From a virus: a stretch of DNA of 31,406 nucleotides. Under the pieces are notes generated by a model. The model was not told the origin of the DNA. It worked only from the letters and a program-made list of their open reading frames with translations, and made no database searches. This document shows positions 1 through 8,583 of this stretch, one piece after another; position 1 is the first letter of the stretch, and every line of letters starts with the position of its first letter. The stretch covers positions 1 to 31,406 of IMG/VR virus record IMGVR_UViG_3300017770_000084, one strand, 5' to 3'. The translations under genes and the position numbers were made by a program.

Positions 1-781
1 AGGTTCGATAAGACTCAATAACAGTTTTATGTTTTTCTAAAATCTTATCTAAAACCTTTAGGTCTGTTTCATTATATTGTGGGTTAACTAAAGTTTCATA
101 TAATGAAGTAATAAAATGTTCGGTCATTGAAAGTATTGTAGAATACTTCTTTTCATAATCAGCACCACCAAGATATCTAAATTCAATATAGCCTTTTTGT
201 AGCTTCTCAAAATTAATACCATAATACTTCTCTTTGACAAACATATAGTTTTTCCAAAGATTTTTTTCCGGTGATGGTTGAGTCATTCCACTCAAAGGTA
301 TAATAAACTTTATTGATTTTGCATAAACAGAATTTTTTCTGTTTGGGAAAGCTTCATATACTTTGTTTTCATCAAAATTAAGTACAAATTTACCTATATC
401 TAATTTAGACATATTTGTAATAGGGCCTAGCTTCTTTCCATCAAATGCAATGTTAACATGAATAGAACATCTTTCATTAGTCTTTCCGTTTTCTCTAATC
501 CATTTTAAAGTTTTAGCCATGACTAATTTAGCCTCAACGAATGGAAGAGGTCCTGTGACTAGCTCAATCATCCCGGTTCCACCAGAATTATCCGGTTCTA
601 ATTTAAATATATCTTGTGTAGGGGCAAAGTCACTATGAGCCTTTTCCTCTATCCTAATTGTTTTGTTTAATGTTTGCGCTAAGTTATCTTTTGTAAGATC
701 AAGGTTTTCATTTGAAAAGAACTCAAATTCAAAACCTATCTTTGAAGAATGTATAGCATTTAGTTGTTCGTTAGAATACAT
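1..781 (-). CDS. Amidoligase-like (carboxylate-amine ligase fold) protein, C-terminus cut by window edge
   Basis: An open frame runs from ATG at 781 to the window edge (about 260 codons, no stop), so the C-terminus lies outside. I see an N-terminal IGFEFEFF strand (residues 15-22), then LEPDNSGGTGMIELVTGPL (about 60-79), a SIHVNIAF segment (about 107-114) and a GYIEFRYLGG segment (about 200-209). The order 'G-x-E-x-E ... D/N-S-G ... E-L-V-T-G-P ... H-x-N/H ... E-F-R' matches the putative amidoligase family (Amidoligase_2), relatives of glutamine synthetase and glutamate-cysteine ligase that form amide bonds using ATP. These residues would bind metal-ATP. The substrate cannot be told. A promoter-like motif lies 17 nt upstream of the start, inside a hairpin (783-821). 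The family call is from motif memory, so moderate confidence; that a real gene is here is nearly certain. Confidence 0.62.
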   Translation of the reverse strand, partial: MYSNEQLNAIHSSKIGFEFEFFSNENLDLTKDNLAQTLNKTIRIEEKAHSDFAPTQDIFKLEPDNSGGTGMIELVTGPLPFVEAKLVMAKTLKWIRENGKTNERCSIHVNIAFDGKKLGPITNMSKLDIGKFVLNFDENKVYEAFPNRKNSVYAKSIKFIIPLSGMTQPSPEKNLWKNYMFVKEKYYGINFEKLQKGYIEFRYLGGADYEKKYSTILSMTEHFITSLYETLVNPQYNETDLKVLDKILEKHKTVIESYRT

Positions 782-782
782 A

Positions 783-821
783 TTTATCCTGATTTGTTTA
801 TATATTCTAAACCAGGATAAA
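783..821 (-). promoter_or_regulatory. Bulged 14-bp hairpin enclosing a promoter-like motif, just upstream of the amidoligase-like gene
   Basis: A perfect 9-bp inverted repeat (783-791 with 813-821) is continued by a 5-bp inner repeat (796-800 with 808-812). It leaves a 4-nt bulge (792-795) and a 7-nt loop (801-807). The loop and inner stem contain the recurrent motif tatatattc (799-807, minus-strand GAATATATA). The hairpin begins 2 nt after the S1-like gene's stop codon (read on the minus strand) and ends 1 nt before the next ATG. It could be an operator, a leader structure masking the start, or an attenuator; there is no T-run, so it is not a standard terminator. Confidence 0.55.
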
Positions 822-823
822 GG

Positions 824-1996
824 TTATACTAAGTTCATAGTAATCTTACGATCACTGGTATTTACACTGCCAATTTTAACATTAACAATATCACCTTTTG
901 AAACTTCAGTATTTTTTAACTTAGTTTTATGAATAAGTCCACTGATACCTTTTTCTAATTCCACAAATGCACCATACTTAGTAACCTTAGTAACTTTACC
1001 TTCGGTGATCATCATAGGTTTATACTTTTCATCAGCACCATCCCATAGATCAATTTTAGGACCTTCTTGACTTAGTATAATTTTTCTGTCTGAGATTATC
1101 TCCTTTGTCCAGAAATTAATTTCATCGCCAGGCTTAATACTTCTTTTATCAAATAATTCTAATGTTGCTTCATCCAATTCATTTTTTGGTATAAGACCTG
1201 TTAAAGATTCATTAAATTCTGCAAATACACCAAACTTAGTTGTACCAGTTACTATACCTGTAATATGTTCTTTGATATTTTCTCTAAGATTTTCTACAGC
1301 AGTAGGAATCATTGTTCTTAAGTATTCTCTATGAGATACTACTATAGTTTGTTTTTCGTTAGAATATGTAATAGGCATTACGATTAATTCTTTACCTACA
1401 AGTTTTTCAAAATTATGTAATTTATTTAAACCGCCTAATGAACCTGGCATAAAACATTGTACTCCACCAACTTCAACCCAATATCCTCCATGAATTAATT
1501 CTTTAACTTTACCAGTGAAACCTATTGTCTTATCTCCGATTGCATTGTAAATCTCATTACGTTTTACTTCATTCATTGCATCACTGATTGATGCATAAAG
1601 AGTACCTTGCTTGTAACTTTTAACTTTAATATCAACAGACATCCCAATTTCTAATTGGTCAACAATTTCTTTAGGTTCTTTTTCTAAATTACAAACAGCT
1701 GTATTCTTTCTTGATATATCTACTAATGCTTCTATCTTAACTTCAGTATCTACACCATCAATATTTTGAATCTCTTTTTTGATATATGCAATTTCACCTT
1801 GAGTAATATAGTTAGTACTCTCTTCAGACATTTGTAGTTTTTTAGCTTCATCATCAGCTAAATCATATAAAGCCATTGCATCTGCTGCATACATTTCAGT
1901 ACACATTAATTTAGTTCCTTTAGGTACCTTTACTTTTACTACCTTTGTATCAAATGGATCATCACTTAATTGGATTGTGATTTCTTGTTCTGTCAT
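824..1996 (-). CDS. S1-domain RNA-binding protein (ribosomal protein S1-like)
   Basis: 390 residues. After an N-terminal region unlike S1 (1-110) there is a degenerate S1-type segment (about 115-140) and three recognisable S1 OB-fold domains. These are about 158-224 (FTGKVKELIHGGYWVEVGG... then ...IVVSHREYLR), 242-310 (ITGIVTGTTKFGVFAEF... then ...DRKIILS) and 328-390 (GKVTKVTKYGAFVELEKG... then ...DRKITMNL). The 'G-x-V ... G-V/A-F-V-E ... G-L-I ... D-R-K-I' pattern is diagnostic. Cellular bS1 has six such domains and delivers mRNA to the 30S subunit, so this is a short, phage-type version. It could bind phage mRNA or the host ribosome, or protect RNA. The start at 1996 gives a complete frame behind an A/T-rich leader with AATATATA 29 nt upstream. 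It is followed closely by the amidoligase-like gene. Confidence 0.85.
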   Translation of the reverse strand: MTEQEITIQLSDDPFDTKVVKVKVPKGTKLMCTEMYAADAMALYDLADDEAKKLQMSEESTNYITQGEIAYIKKEIQNIDGVDTEVKIEALVDISRKNTAVCNLEKEPKEIVDQLEIGMSVDIKVKSYKQGTLYASISDAMNEVKRNEIYNAIGDKTIGFTGKVKELIHGGYWVEVGGVQCFMPGSLGGLNKLHNFEKLVGKELIVMPITYSNEKQTIVVSHREYLRTMIPTAVENLRENIKEHITGIVTGTTKFGVFAEFNESLTGLIPKNELDEATLELFDKRSIKPGDEINFWTKEIISDRKIILSQEGPKIDLWDGADEKYKPMMITEGKVTKVTKYGAFVELEKGISGLIHKTKLKNTEVSKGDIVNVKIGSVNTSDRKITMNLV

Positions 1997-2083
1997 TATT
2001 TTTTTATTAAAGTGTTATTATAGATTATATATTACTTGTATTGAATTCAATTATTATACCTTAGAATATTTAATAGTTTAAGA

Positions 2084-2362
2084 TTATACAATTACACCTG
2101 GGCCGGTAGTTGCACCAACTTGTGCAGAAGGTGATCCTGCGGTAGCAACAGTAATTCCAGGAACTACGGTAGCGGATTTTATATATGCAGTAATTGCAGG
2201 TCCAGCAACTGCAGCAAAGGCAGCTGCGCCAGCGGCTATAACTTGATCTTGAGTAACTTCTCTGGCTGGATCATCTCCGGTTGAAAAGGCTGTCATGGCT
2301 TGCATCCCAGCTACGAAAGCTGCGTCCATTGCAGAATTAATCACGGGTGGTACTAAAGGCAT
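2084..2362 (-). CDS. Small Ala/Gly-rich protein next to the baseplate spike gene, function unknown
   Basis: 92 residues, beginning MPLVPPVINSAMDAAF and ending in a glycine/valine-rich tail (GATTGPGVIV). Composition is rich in Ala, Val and Gly with few charges; there is no signal peptide, and the alanine-rich middle (about 40-60) is probably helical. I do not recognise the family. It lies directly after the gp5-like spike gene in transcription order, with a TATAAATA box overlapping the spike gene's stop codon, so a small virion or tail-tip role is plausible. T4 encodes a spike-tip protein (gp5.4, PAAR) in a comparable place, but no PAAR repeat is visible here. Confidence 0.7.
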   Translation of the reverse strand: MPLVPPVINSAMDAAFVAGMQAMTAFSTGDDPAREVTQDQVIAAGAAAFAAVAGPAITAYIKSATVVPGITVATAGSPSAQVGATTGPGVIV

Positions 2363-2390
2363 AGTTTAAAGTTTTAATTTATAGTTTATA

Positions 2391-2398
2391 TATTTATA
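2391..2398 (-). promoter_or_regulatory. Candidate late promoter, T4-type TATAAATA box
   Basis: The minus strand reads TATAAATA exactly, the T4 late-promoter -10 consensus, 28 nt upstream of the ATG at 2362. It continues into ATATAAAC, so the AATATATA variant seen elsewhere in the window is also present. The box includes the TAA stop of the upstream spike gene. It is unproven and the region is AT-rich. Confidence 0.45.
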
Positions 2399-3290
2399 AA
2401 GATTTTACCTCTTTCTGGCTTAATAGTGAAGTTGTCATTGGAGATATAGGTGGACTTGTTGGAGCTCCTAAATTACCAACATGATTATGCCCATTAAAAT
2501 ATGCCATAAAAGAATCACCTAATACAATCTTTTCACTAGCACCTTGACCTAACTCAATAGATGATGCATGATTTATAATTGTATTTTCACAGTTAACAAT
2601 AGCATCTGTACAATTTATTTCGGTATTAGCCCCACTGTTTATAGTAAATTGTGCAGAGTGAGTAAATGTTATATTTCCATCATTTAACATTACTATGGAA
2701 TCTCCATTTGCATTTATTATTTCAACTGAATTATCAGGCTTTATATTTATTGTAGTTGGACCTTCCGTTGTGGTATAGTCCATCATCAAACCTTTTTCTT
2801 CGGTAAAGAAAACTTTAATGTGTTCGCCTTCTCTCTCGTTTGTTACTTCAGTGCTACCAGATTGTAGATCACCTGTTAACCCAAATGCAGTGTCATATAT
2901 TAATACGTGTGAATTAGGATAGGCTGCTTCTATCTCCGCCTTGGTCTCATCAGAAGGGTATAGTGATTCATGGTATACTGGGGAATAATAATTACCATTA
3001 TCAAAACTTACTCTTACTATAGTTCCTATCTTAGGTACAGAAAATGTACCGCTTCCTGTGTTACTTCCACCTGAAGATGATACGGATGGTCTTGCCCACG
3101 GTAAAGATTCAGTAGGCATAAGGTATGCGCTGGCAGGATCTTCAGGATCTTCTCTTTGATCCATTTTACCATAAACTCTAACACGACATCTACCTTCAAA
3201 TAAATCATCTTCAGTGTTCTCAACTATTCCTATCCATTGAGTACCTTTAAGATTATCATCCTTTAAATCTTTAGTTGTTAATTTTCCCAT
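2394..3290 (-). CDS. Baseplate central spike protein, gp5/gpV/VgrG-like, no lysozyme domain
   Basis: 298 residues. Residues 16-110 look like the OB-fold of gp5/gpV/VgrG spikes: a WIGIVEN start, the RCRVRVYGKM strand, the SLPWARPS element, and KIGTIVRVSFDNGNYYSPVY, where a fluid-conducting spike family usually has 'G..V.V.F..GD...P'. A regular beta-repeat region follows (about 170-260, short alternating strands such as SVEIINANGDSIVML), as in the triple-stranded beta-helix needle. The C-terminus carries NGHNHVGNLGAPTSPP, a tail common in baseplate assembly protein V relatives. T4 gp5 has an inserted lysozyme domain; none is seen here, so peptidoglycan cleavage must come from elsewhere. Its stop overlaps a TATAAATA box, and its start touches the end of the next gene upstream (shared base 3290). 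Confidence 0.85.
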   Translation of the reverse strand: MGKLTTKDLKDDNLKGTQWIGIVENTEDDLFEGRCRVRVYGKMDQREDPEDPASAYLMPTESLPWARPSVSSSGGSNTGSGTFSVPKIGTIVRVSFDNGNYYSPVYHESLYPSDETKAEIEAAYPNSHVLIYDTAFGLTGDLQSGSTEVTNEREGEHIKVFFTEEKGLMMDYTTTEGPTTINIKPDNSVEIINANGDSIVMLNDGNITFTHSAQFTINSGANTEINCTDAIVNCENTIINHASSIELGQGASEKIVLGDSFMAYFNGHNHVGNLGAPTSPPISPMTTSLLSQKEVKSL

Positions 3291-4684
3291 TATTCAAAAA
3301 TGTTTCCGCCATTAAAACCACCACCTGGCCCAGATGGTCCATTACTAAATATATTATCATTTCCACTTAAATCATCCCCACTCGCAGAAGGTATTTGTCC
3401 AGAAAATATATTATCATCTATAGTTTGATTTATACCTTGTGATACCTCTCCAGCTAAAGCTTGAACGGCAGCACCGTTTAGCGAGTTAATTAAACCTTGT
3501 GGATTATTAATTGCACCTACTATATCATTTCGTAAACCAAATACATTACCAAAAGCTAACCCTTGTGTAAATGAATTAATTGTTCTCTGTGCAAAATTAG
3601 CTGCACCTTTTACAAGGTTATCTTTAAATGCATCAAACTTACCTTCAACAATATCACCAAACTTCTGTTTATCTAACATTTTATTTTGGAGATTAGTTTT
3701 ACCATCTATTGAAGTTGGTTGTAATTTTGCCTGATCTTTTATAGCTGAATCATAACCAGAAAACTGAGCCTCCATTTCACATCTCCCATAACTCCATTTC
3801 ATAGATGAGGTTGCCCATGAGCTACTCCCATCATTTGCAACATTAGCAAATACTGCACCGCTCGCAGTAGGATCCCAGAGACATTCCTCAAACCTAAATG
3901 TAATAGTTGAAGTATTATTATTTACAATTTTAGTTGTATCATTTTCTGGTGAATTAGGATTACCTCCAGTAGTAGCCTTTTTAACAGAATGGAATTTTCT
4001 AATTTCTAATATGTCAACATAACAATTAAAATACCTTAAGTTAATAGGAATAATGTTTCTTCTATATTTTACATCATAACATGCAGCTTTATATAAATTA
4101 AATAAAGCAGACATCTTTAAATCAATAGCTTCCAATAATCCTATTGTGATTCCTTCGCCATCTGCAGATCCACCATAACCATCCGTCATAACCATGGTTT
4201 TATTATATGCTTCGGTTATTCCTTCAATAGTTTGAAAATAATAAGGCCTAGATATTTCTATTTCTCTAATGCCTTGAATGAATGCCTTTAAATAACCTGC
4301 TCTGGTAGTTTGTCCAATAGCCTCTAAATAACCAACGGCAGATTCTCCAGCTGGATGAGAGTTTGACGTATTATGTGCACCAGGTTCGGCTGTTACTGAA
4401 TCGCTGCCACCTGGTCTAGGTTGCTGAGGAGCTCCAGTGGTAGCCCCAGCAAATAAAGGACTCATAATATCAAACCTAATATTAAATCCTAAATACGTAG
4501 GATCGTCTATAGCAGTAACACCATTACCTCCACCGATAGCACTAAATGATGGGGAGACAAAGGATTTTGCAAATTCATAAGAACTTGGAAACTGTCCTGT
4601 TAAATTACCTAGCTTATCAGCATTTAAGTAATTTTCAGGAACTCCTCTCGGATCCAACGGATTATATAACTCAAGTTTAGGCAT
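3290..4684 (-). CDS. Virion structural protein, probable baseplate/tail-tube-associated
   Basis: 464 residues. An N-terminal strand region includes DDPTYLGFNIRFDIMSPLF (about 61-79). A middle section has KYRRNIIPINLRYFNCYVDI followed by LEIRKFHSV (about 205-235). The phrase 'R-x-x-I-P-x-N-L-R-x-F-x-x-x-V-x-x-x-E' is of the kind found in T4-like tail-tube and tube-initiator proteins (gp19, gp48, gp54). The C-terminal third is rich in Gly, Asn, Ser and Pro and ends in a glycine-rich tail. It has no signal peptide. It sits between the spike and hub genes, in a block transcribed together, which supports a baseplate position. I cannot assign a T4 gene number. A shared pattern also occurs in the protein encoded at 6775-8574, which may be a distant relative. 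Confidence 0.72.
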   Translation of the reverse strand: MPKLELYNPLDPRGVPENYLNADKLGNLTGQFPSSYEFAKSFVSPSFSAIGGGNGVTAIDDPTYLGFNIRFDIMSPLFAGATTGAPQQPRPGGSDSVTAEPGAHNTSNSHPAGESAVGYLEAIGQTTRAGYLKAFIQGIREIEISRPYYFQTIEGITEAYNKTMVMTDGYGGSADGEGITIGLLEAIDLKMSALFNLYKAACYDVKYRRNIIPINLRYFNCYVDILEIRKFHSVKKATTGGNPNSPENDTTKIVNNNTSTITFRFEECLWDPTASGAVFANVANDGSSSWATSSMKWSYGRCEMEAQFSGYDSAIKDQAKLQPTSIDGKTNLQNKMLDKQKFGDIVEGKFDAFKDNLVKGAANFAQRTINSFTQGLAFGNVFGLRNDIVGAINNPQGLINSLNGAAVQALAGEVSQGINQTIDDNIFSGQIPSASGDDLSGNDNIFSNGPSGPGGGFNGGNIFE

Positions 4685-4690
4685 ATAAAT

Positions 4691-4705
4691 TTTTTTTATT
4701 TATTC
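4691..4705 (-). promoter_or_regulatory. Candidate late promoter, GAATAAATA plus A-run
   Basis: The minus strand reads GAATAAATAAAAAAA, ending 6 nt before the ATG at 4684 and starting just after the stop of the hub gene. The same string, GAATAAATAAAAAAAG, precedes the fibre gene (14978-14992). The recurrence supports a real element; promoter function is inferred. Confidence 0.4.
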
Positions 4706-4706
4706 T

Positions 4707-6206
4707 TTATGTTGTAGGAGTAACTTCCCTCCTACGTAAATGCAATCTTTGTCTTAAACCTTGCCCACCAGGCTGTGGTCCTTTTGTCATAAAATATTCT
4801 ATTCCCGTGATAACATAAAAACCAGAAAGATATTCATTAATAACACCGAATTCATTTGATGTATCACTCCCTGCATTATCAGGGGTATCCTTTCTTCTTT
4901 GTGTATCAGTTGGAGCATCCTCATCATTCTCGGTAGCGGTTAAAACACCTTTTACCATCTGTGCGGTTTCCATCATATGACAATATATTCTACTATACCT
5001 TAATATAGCAGGATTTACAGTATCTAATTCCACGACCATTCCTAACTTATTAATTTCTGCTAAGTTTTGGAAATTTTGAATAGATGCATAGTAATAATTT
5101 TCATGAACATTATCACCTTGTGTACCTAAGAATTTAAATTTAATTTGATCATTTCTTGGTCCTTCTACTTCACCTTCAGGTGTTACTCTACCTTTAGTGA
5201 CTGGTACCATACCGGGTGTGTCATTAGTTAAAGGATCAACAAATTCACTTATAAATTCTTTTGCATTAAGATCCCAATATTGTGTATATCTTTTATATCC
5301 ATTATTTTTACTAATCTTACCACTCTTATTTACTTGCTGATATTTTGATATGTATCTAGCAGTACCTTGAAAATCTAATTGATTACTTATCATATTTGGA
5401 AAATCTGGATTAGTTTCGCTATCATCACCACTTCCCATAGTATCCATTGCATTCTGTTGAAACATTTGGCTAGCTTCTAAATCATCTTCTTGTCCAAAAA
5501 ATTTATTGGCATCAACAAAGGTTAAATAATAGTAAGGGTCAATGTAAGCAGTAAAAAAAGATTCATCATTTAAATATGAATTGGACGTTATGTCCTGTAT
5601 AAATTTTTCAGAAGTATCATAAGGATTTGTCCATACTTGTTGATCTGCGGTATCTTCTACATTAGAAGCATACCCTAATTTTAATTCTTCTGCAATTGAA
5701 AGTAAAGAATTCCAACTAGTATTATCCTGGAATTGTACCTTCTCTGTAAACAAATTTGGTACATTCATTCTACCTTCAACCATTAATAATGATGATGTAT
5801 TTGTTGCACCACCTCCACCTAAAGGTTTAATATCTTCAACGGTAAAATCAATTCTTATTGGCTTAAATGTTGTTTCGTCACCTTGTGATCTAATGTATAA
5901 TTGAATTAAATCCCCATCCTTAGGAAAAAACCTAGCAGTAAACATACCATCCCTATCATAAAAAGAAAACCTACATGTTGGATAAAACCCGGTTGATTCT
6001 AATTCAAACATTTCTAGCCTATCACCCTGTACTTCATAATTATTAATTTTAATAAGTGGTATCATCGTAGAAAACTTTGAAGGTTTTTCTTTCATAGTTT
6101 CACCATCCGAGTTTTCTGAACCGCTTTCAACATCAGTCATTTCTAGCTCATCAAGTACAATGGTAGGTTCTACCACAGTTAATATATTTCTTTCTACTGC
6201 AGACAT
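4707..6206 (-). CDS. Baseplate hub protein, gp27/gpD-like
   Basis: 499 residues. Early residues (about 45-130) form a strand-rich domain with NNYEVQGDRLEMFELESTGF and SFYDRDGMFTARFFPKDGDL, resembling the first tube-like domain of phage hub proteins (T4 gp27, P2 gpD). Next comes WNSLLSIAEELKLGYASN (about 165-182) and a segment in which FIQDITSNSYLNDESFFTAY is followed by YYLTFVDANKFF. This is the typical hub pattern of a short helix, 'Y.Q....D..FL......Y.D....L.F'. In T4 the gp27 trimer joins the tail tube to the gp5 spike. Its gene lies two genes from the spike gene here, as expected. The C-terminus has FYVITGIEYFMTKGPQPGGQ near the end. The fold assignment is by pattern; the order of neighbours raises confidence. 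Confidence 0.75.
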   Translation of the reverse strand: MSAVERNILTVVEPTIVLDELEMTDVESGSENSDGETMKEKPSKFSTMIPLIKINNYEVQGDRLEMFELESTGFYPTCRFSFYDRDGMFTARFFPKDGDLIQLYIRSQGDETTFKPIRIDFTVEDIKPLGGGGATNTSSLLMVEGRMNVPNLFTEKVQFQDNTSWNSLLSIAEELKLGYASNVEDTADQQVWTNPYDTSEKFIQDITSNSYLNDESFFTAYIDPYYYLTFVDANKFFGQEDDLEASQMFQQNAMDTMGSGDDSETNPDFPNMISNQLDFQGTARYISKYQQVNKSGKISKNNGYKRYTQYWDLNAKEFISEFVDPLTNDTPGMVPVTKGRVTPEGEVEGPRNDQIKFKFLGTQGDNVHENYYYASIQNFQNLAEINKLGMVVELDTVNPAILRYSRIYCHMMETAQMVKGVLTATENDEDAPTDTQRRKDTPDNAGSDTSNEFGVINEYLSGFYVITGIEYFMTKGPQPGGQGLRQRLHLRRREVTPTT

Positions 6207-6208
6207 AA

Positions 6209-6766
6209 TTAATTAGTTTGAGATTTCTTTAATGTACTTTTACTTTTTAGATTAGTTCCTAATTGAATCTTTCCACCAGTATATGTTTTTGCTTCTTGGC
6301 CAGGCTGTAGCATATTAGGAGGCATTGGCTGTTTGACACCTGCTTCACTACTTTTCGCTTTTTCAATAAGTCTCTGCATTCTCCCTTGATCCTTTTCACT
6401 CTGTCTACCAGTATCTATGTATGCAGCTTGTGCAGTGTTAGGTGTTGTCGCAGGATTAGGTTTCTTATAAACTATATCCTTTCTTTTTAAATTTGGAATA
6501 ACTAAAACATCACCTTCATTAACACTAAAAGGATTAAAGATATTATTTACTACACAGATAGCATCTATGAATTCTCCACTACCAAAATAAATTTCTGATA
6601 TCTTATCTATTCTTCCTATCTGATCCATAGTAACATAATGTAATGCCCTAACACCAAGATCAGAATCATAAATAAATGATGGTGCAGTAAGGTCCCAATA
6701 ACCTTCACCTGTTTTATCTAAAGTTAATTTATTTTTTAAAGTTAATGATTTTACGTTCATATTCAA
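6209..6766 (-). CDS. Baseplate wedge protein, gp53-like with LysM-type domain
   Basis: 185 residues. The middle (about 40-93) reads as T4 gp53-type: a TMDQIGRIDKISEIYFGSGE start, an A/V-I-C-x-x-N-N-I-x-N-P-F segment, and the ending VNEGDVLVIPNL. The 'D.IS...YG.......I...N.I.NPF.V..G..L.IP' pattern is the LysM-like core shared by gp53 and tail LysM proteins. In T4, gp53 links baseplate wedges. The C-terminal half is Lys/Gln/Pro-rich and probably disordered. There are two possible starts (Met1 or Met3). It lies 2 nt from the hub gene and 8 nt from the next structural gene, so it belongs to the same transcript. Confidence 0.75.
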   Translation of the reverse strand: MNMNVKSLTLKNKLTLDKTGEGYWDLTAPSFIYDSDLGVRALHYVTMDQIGRIDKISEIYFGSGEFIDAICVVNNIFNPFSVNEGDVLVIPNLKRKDIVYKKPNPATTPNTAQAAYIDTGRQSEKDQGRMQRLIEKAKSSEAGVKQPMPPNMLQPGQEAKTYTGGKIQLGTNLKSKSTLKKSQTN

Positions 6767-6774
6767 TAGTTATA

Positions 6775-8574
6775 TTAAGAATCAATAAACATACTAACAG
6801 TGTTAGAAATATACTCGGCTGAATCACTAGTAGCTTGTTTATTTGGATTATTTTTAATGTTACTTATCTTATTGCTTTTTGCTGATCCGGCAGGTGCACC
6901 TTGTGTTGCTTGTGTATTTGTTTTCCCAGTCTTAACTGCTCCATAAGTTGCAACATCTAAACCTGCTAAATTTAAAATATCTTCTTCACCTTCTGCTGAA
7001 GCATAAATTCTACCACGGCCTGCATTAAACATATTTTCTATATCTCCTTTATCTCTAGGCTTACCGTGCTTAAGATCAATTTCAAATTTTACTTCCATTG
7101 GAAAATCATCATAACCTAAACCATGTCCTAATGTCATTGTTGAATTATCACAATACATATTACCCATTGTTACAATTGGATTTAATGGATTCCCCACAGT
7201 AACATGCCAATCACCAGTAGGCTCAGCACTAATTAAAGCTTTAGATGCCTGTGTACCGGAAACAGCACCAACATTATCACTTAAGAAACCACCTAACATA
7301 TTACCTAATAATGTTTTACCAACTTTAAGTATTCCTTCAATTCCACTTTCAGCCGTTACATTACCGTCAGCCCCACCAAACACACTTTTAAATCCGGTTT
7401 CAACATCAGTAACTACACTTCCAATATATCCACTGAAGTCACCTTGTTTTAATTTATTAATATCTCCAAATTGACTAGCCACTGCACCAGCACTACCATA
7501 GTATCTTTGGCCGCCTCCGAAGAACTGTCCATTATTATAAGTCATAGTTAACATATTACTAATGATGTCAATCATTGCAATTTTAGGATTAACATAATTA
7601 AGAGATTTTAGTTCATATTCAAAATTAAGTTTTAAGTCATTTGAAAATTTCATACCACGATCTCTAATCTGAGTAGAATCAATAACATTAACAGGACCTA
7701 TTACAAAGTTGGCATAAGTGGTTCCTAATTGGTCTCCAGTACTCATATTCTGTTTAGCAAACTTTTGCCTTGAACTGATACCTTTAAATGCATCAGCTGT
7801 TGCTCTACCAACACCACCCATCTTAGAATAAAACGGCTGAGAAGTATAACCACCATCACCGCTACTGATATCTTCCATTTCAGATTTAACTTCTTTATAA
7901 TTTAACCCATAAGACATAGATAAAATTTCATCTAATTTATTACCTGCCTTTTCACCTAAGTAGGTAATAGCGGTAACACCTGCAGTTTGAGTAGCATCAA
8001 CATTCTCAGCGGCTCTAGGAGTATCTGGATCCTTTCCTGCAATATCCATTTTTAAATCAAATATGTTATCATTTACTGGTGTTGGGAACCTTCTTAATGT
8101 TATTAAATGATTAACAGGAATTTGTTTGTAATATTTACAGTATAAAAAATCTTGTGCAGTATATCCAATTCTAGGATAATTAGTATTAAAATATTCTATA
8201 AGCTTAGCAATAGAAACATTCTTTGAATCGCTTCCACCCATTGTGGCATTATCAGCATTATCAAAAAAATCATTAAACGGTTTACCACCAGTTAATCCTC
8301 CATGCATACCTCTAAAATTAAATAATGCATACCTATTAAATATTGATCTAGGTATAACAGCTTTCATACCGAAAGCAACACCAAATTGATCAGGCACAGC
8401 ACCGTTTGAATAAAATGATTTAGCAATAGCAGTTTCAACCCCATGAGCAAACCCAGTAGATTCTCCACCAAAAACACCTAGCCTAGTTGCAGTTGATGAG
8501 TTAGGATTAGGTGGTGTATTATCATTTACACTGCTATTTCCTGTTGTGTTTGTTGAATAAGGGCCTCCGAACAT
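6775..8574 (-). CDS. Large virion structural protein, probable tail-tube-like baseplate component
   Basis: 599 residues. An N-terminal Asn/Thr/Ser-rich stretch (1-32) is followed by a conserved-looking region (about 70-115, with FNRYALFNFRGMHGGLTGGK) and KYYKQIPVNHLITLRRFPTP (about 147-166). Near the C-terminus (about 455-530) are PTGDWHVTVGNPLNPIVTMG and a D-D-F-P-M-E-V-K-F-x-I-x-L-K-H-G-K-P-R-D-K stretch leading to NMFNAGRGRIYA. The latter looks like the tail-tube/gp48-gp54 type of fold, in which a strand pair and a 'kPRD' segment precede the last helix. A Gly/Ser/Ala-rich central part (about 340-440) could be a flexible or membrane-active region. I infer a tube-initiator or tube-adjacent role. 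No exact T4 counterpart can be named. Confidence 0.68.
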   Translation of the reverse strand: MFGGPYSTNTTGNSSVNDNTPPNPNSSTATRLGVFGGESTGFAHGVETAIAKSFYSNGAVPDQFGVAFGMKAVIPRSIFNRYALFNFRGMHGGLTGGKPFNDFFDNADNATMGGSDSKNVSIAKLIEYFNTNYPRIGYTAQDFLYCKYYKQIPVNHLITLRRFPTPVNDNIFDLKMDIAGKDPDTPRAAENVDATQTAGVTAITYLGEKAGNKLDEILSMSYGLNYKEVKSEMEDISSGDGGYTSQPFYSKMGGVGRATADAFKGISSRQKFAKQNMSTGDQLGTTYANFVIGPVNVIDSTQIRDRGMKFSNDLKLNFEYELKSLNYVNPKIAMIDIISNMLTMTYNNGQFFGGGQRYYGSAGAVASQFGDINKLKQGDFSGYIGSVVTDVETGFKSVFGGADGNVTAESGIEGILKVGKTLLGNMLGGFLSDNVGAVSGTQASKALISAEPTGDWHVTVGNPLNPIVTMGNMYCDNSTMTLGHGLGYDDFPMEVKFEIDLKHGKPRDKGDIENMFNAGRGRIYASAEGEEDILNLAGLDVATYGAVKTGKTNTQATQGAPAGSAKSNKISNIKNNPNKQATSDSAEYISNTVSMFIDS

Positions 8575-8583
8575 AGTTATAGT

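Noticed and set aside
2084-2362. PAAR spike-tip protein
   Set aside because: Position after the spike gene suggested it, but the PAAR repeat and metal-binding His/Cys residues are absent.
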